Part shown: in pieces, positions 61,728 to 64,000 of the stretch
Position numbering within the stretch: position 1 is the stretch's first letter
Layout: the number at the start of each line of letters is the position of its first letter
Source: Thermus brockianus
GTDB lineage: Bacteria > Deinococcota > Deinococci > Deinococcales > Thermaceae
Direction: 5' to 3'
NCBI RefSeq assembly: GCF_001880325.1
Contig: NZ_CP016312.1
Location: forward strand, 1,116,001-1,180,000
DNA length: 64,000 nt
Made by a program: the position numbers and the translations under genes
The notes under the pieces: generated by a model
Databases searched by the model: none
Seen by the model: only the letters and a program-made list of their open reading frames with translations
Told to the model about the DNA's origin: nothing

Positions 61728-63971
61728 TTAGTCGGGATTTGCCAGGTGGAAGCCCAGGGCCTCGGGCAGGGCCCAGGGGCCTGGGGACAGGCGGGCCTCC
61801 AACTCCGGGCAGAAGCGGCCCAGGGCGCGGCCTAGCTGGAAGCGGAAGGGCTCGGGTAGCCGCCCCTGGCGGACCTCTTCCAGCTTCTGCCAGGCCGCCT
61901 CCTTTTCCCCCAAGCCCAGGAGGGCCAGGACCTCCACCGCCCGGGCCTGGGCCAAAAGGCCGGGGTCCTCCAAGGGGGGAAGGGCCACGATCTGGGCCAG
62001 GGCCTCCCCATAGCCCCCGCCCCGGGCCAAGGCCTCGGCGTAGCCCAGGCGGGCCTGGGCGCGGAGGTAGGGGTTTTCCAGGGCTAAGAAGGGCTTGAGT
62101 AGGGGAGCGCCTTCCTCAGGAGGAAGGAGAAGGGCCAGGAGGCTTGCCGTGTCCAGGCGCAGGGCGGTGTAGCGGTCCGTGGCCTCCTCGGGGATTTCCT
62201 GAAGGAGGTCCTTTAGGAGCCGCAAGGCGGTGGGGGCGGAAAGCCCCCCTAGGAAAGGTGCCCGGTAGGGTTGGCCCGCTTCCAGGAGGAGGTAGGCTGC
62301 CCCCAGGCGGAAAAGGGTGCGCAGGTGCCGGTAGCGGGCCTCCTTGGGCCTTTCCCGGGTGGTGCGGAAGTAGGCTTCGGCCCGCCTGAGGTAGCCCAGG
62401 GCCTCAAAGGCCCGGCCCCGGGCGGCCTCGAGGATCCCCGCCTCGCTTTCCACCCGGGCCCGGGTGAAGGGGTCCTCCGCCTCCGCCAGGGCTTTTTGGA
62501 TGACGGCCTCGGCCTCGCCGTAGCGGCCGAGGCGCCGCAGGAGGGTAGCGTAACGGGCCCGCACCCGGGCCACCTCGTCCTTGGGGGCTCCCGCCTCCTC
62601 CAAAAGCCGAAGCCCTTCCCCCATGCGGGCCTCCGCCTCGAGGCGGCCCAAGCGCATGAGGAGGTCCCCCATCTGGTACCGGGCCCGGCCCAGGAGAAGG
62701 GGGTCGTGCCCCACCTGGGCCAAGGCGGCCAGGGCCTCCTCGTAGCGGCCCAGGTCCTTGGCCACCAGGCCCCGCCAGAGCTGCACCCGGTCCCGGAGAA
62801 AGGGGGCCACGGGCAAGGCCTCCGCCTCCTCCACGAGCACGGCCGCCCTTTCGTAATCCCCTTTCCAGCGCTCCACCGCCGCCATCACCAAAAGGCCCTC
62901 CGCCTGGGCGGTTTCGTCCAGGTGGAGGAGATCCTCCTTGGGCGGAAGAAGCTCCTCCGCCTCCCGGTAAAGGGCGGCGTCCGCCTTGGCCTCCGCTCCC
63001 TTGATGCGGGCCCAGGTGCGCAGGGTGGGGTTGTCCGCCTGGGAGAGGACCCTGAGGGCCTCTTCCGCCTCGGGGTGGGCGTACTGGCCTAGGACCGCCC
63101 GGTAGCGCACCACCACCGCCGCCAGGGCTTCCAGGTCCTCCTTGGGCCAGGTTTGGGCCTCCTGCCAGAGGCCCGGGAGGAGGGCGAGGCGGGCGGGATC
63201 CTCTTGAAGCAAGTCCAAAAGTATCCGGCGCTCCCCTGCCTTGTGGGCGTGGTAGAGCTTCCGGAAGAGGTTTTCCTTGGGAAAATATCCCAAGGCCAGG
63301 CGGTGGAGTTCCTTGGGCGCCTCCTCGGGGAGGAGGGTGCGCAAGGAGGGGCGCACCAGCCCTTCCCCCACCCAGTCCAAAAGGGCCCGTTCCGCCTGGG
63401 AAAGCCTTTCCAAGGGGCGGCCCAGGGCCCTTTCCAGGAGCTCTAAGGGGAAGGCGGGGTCGGCCTCGGGGCTGAAGGCGGCGAGGGCCTGGAGGAGGGG
63501 CCTTAGGGTGGGGTCGTCGTGGATGGGCGTCTTGGGGTCGTGTTTGGCCGCCTCTAAGAGGACGAGCCGGGAAAGCTCCCCGAAGTTCCGGCCCGCCTGG
63601 TTTACCAGGGCCTCGAGGCGCTCCGGGGGCAGGTGGGGAAGCCTCTCCCGCACGAAGCGCCTGGCTTCCTCCCGGCTCGGGGGGGAAAGGGGCTGGTAGG
63701 GGAGGGTGGGGGGCGGCTCGGAAAGGGCGGCCAGGTAGGGGATCTGCAGGGCTTTGAGGAAAGGTTCCAGCCAAGCCCCCAGGCTCCGCTTGCTCCCGTC
63801 TGGGCCCCTTAGGGGGAGGCCCTCTAGGGTGCCTTCGGCCTCGGCCCGCAACAAAAGCGGGCGGCCCTTCCCGTTTAAGGCCCGCGCCAGGAGGGTCAGG
63901 ACCTCTTGGGCCAAGGCCCCTTGGAGGATGTAGGGCTGGGTGGGGGAAAGCTGGGCCAAAAGCCCCCGCAC
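61728..63971 (-). CDS. Large TPR-rich protein, probably a regulator; start may lie beyond the window
   Basis: 747 residues as read from GTG 63971. The C-terminal two-thirds (about 260-740) consists of helical TPR-like repeats (KGDYERAAVLVEEAEALPV, LGRYEEALAALAQVGHDP, LGRYGEAEAVIQKALAEAEDPFTRARVESEAGILEAARGRAFEALGYLRRAEAYF). The N-terminal part resembles an AAA/STAND-like helical domain but has no visible Walker A. The frame stays open upstream to the window edge, so GTG 63971 (with GGAG 5 nt before it) may not be the true start. Ends 28 nt before the suf promoter elements begin. Confidence 0.7.
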   Translation of the reverse strand: MRGLLAQLSPTQPYILQGALAQEVLTLLARALNGKGRPLLLRAEAEGTLEGLPLRGPDGSKRSLGAWLEPFLKALQIPYLAALSEPPPTLPYQPLSPPSREEARRFVRERLPHLPPERLEALVNQAGRNFGELSRLVLLEAAKHDPKTPIHDDPTLRPLLQALAAFSPEADPAFPLELLERALGRPLERLSQAERALLDWVGEGLVRPSLRTLLPEEAPKELHRLALGYFPKENLFRKLYHAHKAGERRILLDLLQEDPARLALLPGLWQEAQTWPKEDLEALAAVVVRYRAVLGQYAHPEAEEALRVLSQADNPTLRTWARIKGAEAKADAALYREAEELLPPKEDLLHLDETAQAEGLLVMAAVERWKGDYERAAVLVEEAEALPVAPFLRDRVQLWRGLVAKDLGRYEEALAALAQVGHDPLLLGRARYQMGDLLMRLGRLEAEARMGEGLRLLEEAGAPKDEVARVRARYATLLRRLGRYGEAEAVIQKALAEAEDPFTRARVESEAGILEAARGRAFEALGYLRRAEAYFRTTRERPKEARYRHLRTLFRLGAAYLLLEAGQPYRAPFLGGLSAPTALRLLKDLLQEIPEEATDRYTALRLDTASLLALLLPPEEGAPLLKPFLALENPYLRAQARLGYAEALARGGGYGEALAQIVALPPLEDPGLLAQARAVEVLALLGLGEKEAAWQKLEEVRQGRLPEPFRFQLGRALGRFCPELEARLSPGPWALPEALGFHLANPD

Positions 63972-64000
63972 CTCCTCTCCTACCCCTAGGTTTTCCGCCA

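Overview
The window is chromosomal DNA of a Thermus species, close to T. thermophilus in protein content. The evidence is about two-thirds G+C, extreme third-position G/C bias, densely packed genes that often overlap, many apparently leaderless genes (a -10 box 6-8 nt before the start codon), a pilMNOWQ piliation and competence operon, homoisocitrate dehydrogenase of the alpha-aminoadipate lysine route, a Thermus-type RsmF, and a copZ-csoR-copA cluster.

Layout. 1-1.6 kb: end of an aminotransferase gene and a MogA/MoaB-type protein. 1.6-5.5 kb: an accessory block with a SARP/BTAD-type regulator, a small monooxygenase-like gene split by a 1,023-bp IS4-type insertion sequence with an intact 10-bp target duplication, an exported beta-propeller protein and an unknown protein. 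Three promoters here share an 11-bp-period direct repeat placed as in SARP-activated promoters. 5.5-16 kb: peptidase, acetyltransferase, anion transporter, amidase, ThiI, Nudix-like protein, molybdopterin oxidoreductase, carboxylesterase, RNase HII, lipoprotein. 16-21.5 kb: a TRAP transporter (DctP facing DctQM), an MFS transporter and a UspA protein. 21.5-31.8 kb: housekeeping genes (folP, folB, NYN nuclease, ndk, PP2C, der, acyltransferase, acpS, rsmF, aroB-aroK-aroC). 31.8-37.4 kb: pilM-N-O-W-Q. 37.5-41.4 kb: homoisocitrate dehydrogenase, a DUF5317 membrane protein with a probable ATT start, an HD-GYP protein, an unannotated 29-residue exported or membrane peptide with its own strong promoter and terminator, an A+T-richer gap, and tRNA-Phe plus tRNA-Asp. 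41.4-49 kb: SRA/PUA-like protein, coaX, OsmC, cell-wall amidase, Ser/Thr kinase, patatin, signal peptidase, lutABC. 49-61.7 kb: sufS, then a copper and envelope-stress region (DUF302, Met-rich exported protein, SHOCT proteins, CueP, a two-component system, CopA, DUF305, CsoR, CopZ), then a Rieske ferredoxin and sufCBD. The right end is a TPR protein.

How the genes work together. Two candidate regulons can be read from the DNA. In the first, the SARP-like protein would drive its own operon, the propeller gene and the unknown gene. In the second, an OmpR-type response regulator would bind CTTWACM-N4-CTTWACM placed 9 nt before a -10 box at three promoters (a SHOCT gene, cueP, and the SHOCT-regulator-kinase operon). 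CsoR has its own palindrome at copZ. The TRAP transporter and lutABC could form a lactate uptake and oxidation route.

Quality warning. Five reading-frame breaks (transposase twice, anion transporter, molybdopterin oxidoreductase, DctM) are each repaired by adding one base to a G/C run of 4-5. Systematic homopolymer under-calling is a better explanation than five separate pseudogenes. The palindrome CCTCGAGG occurs more than 40 times, far above chance.
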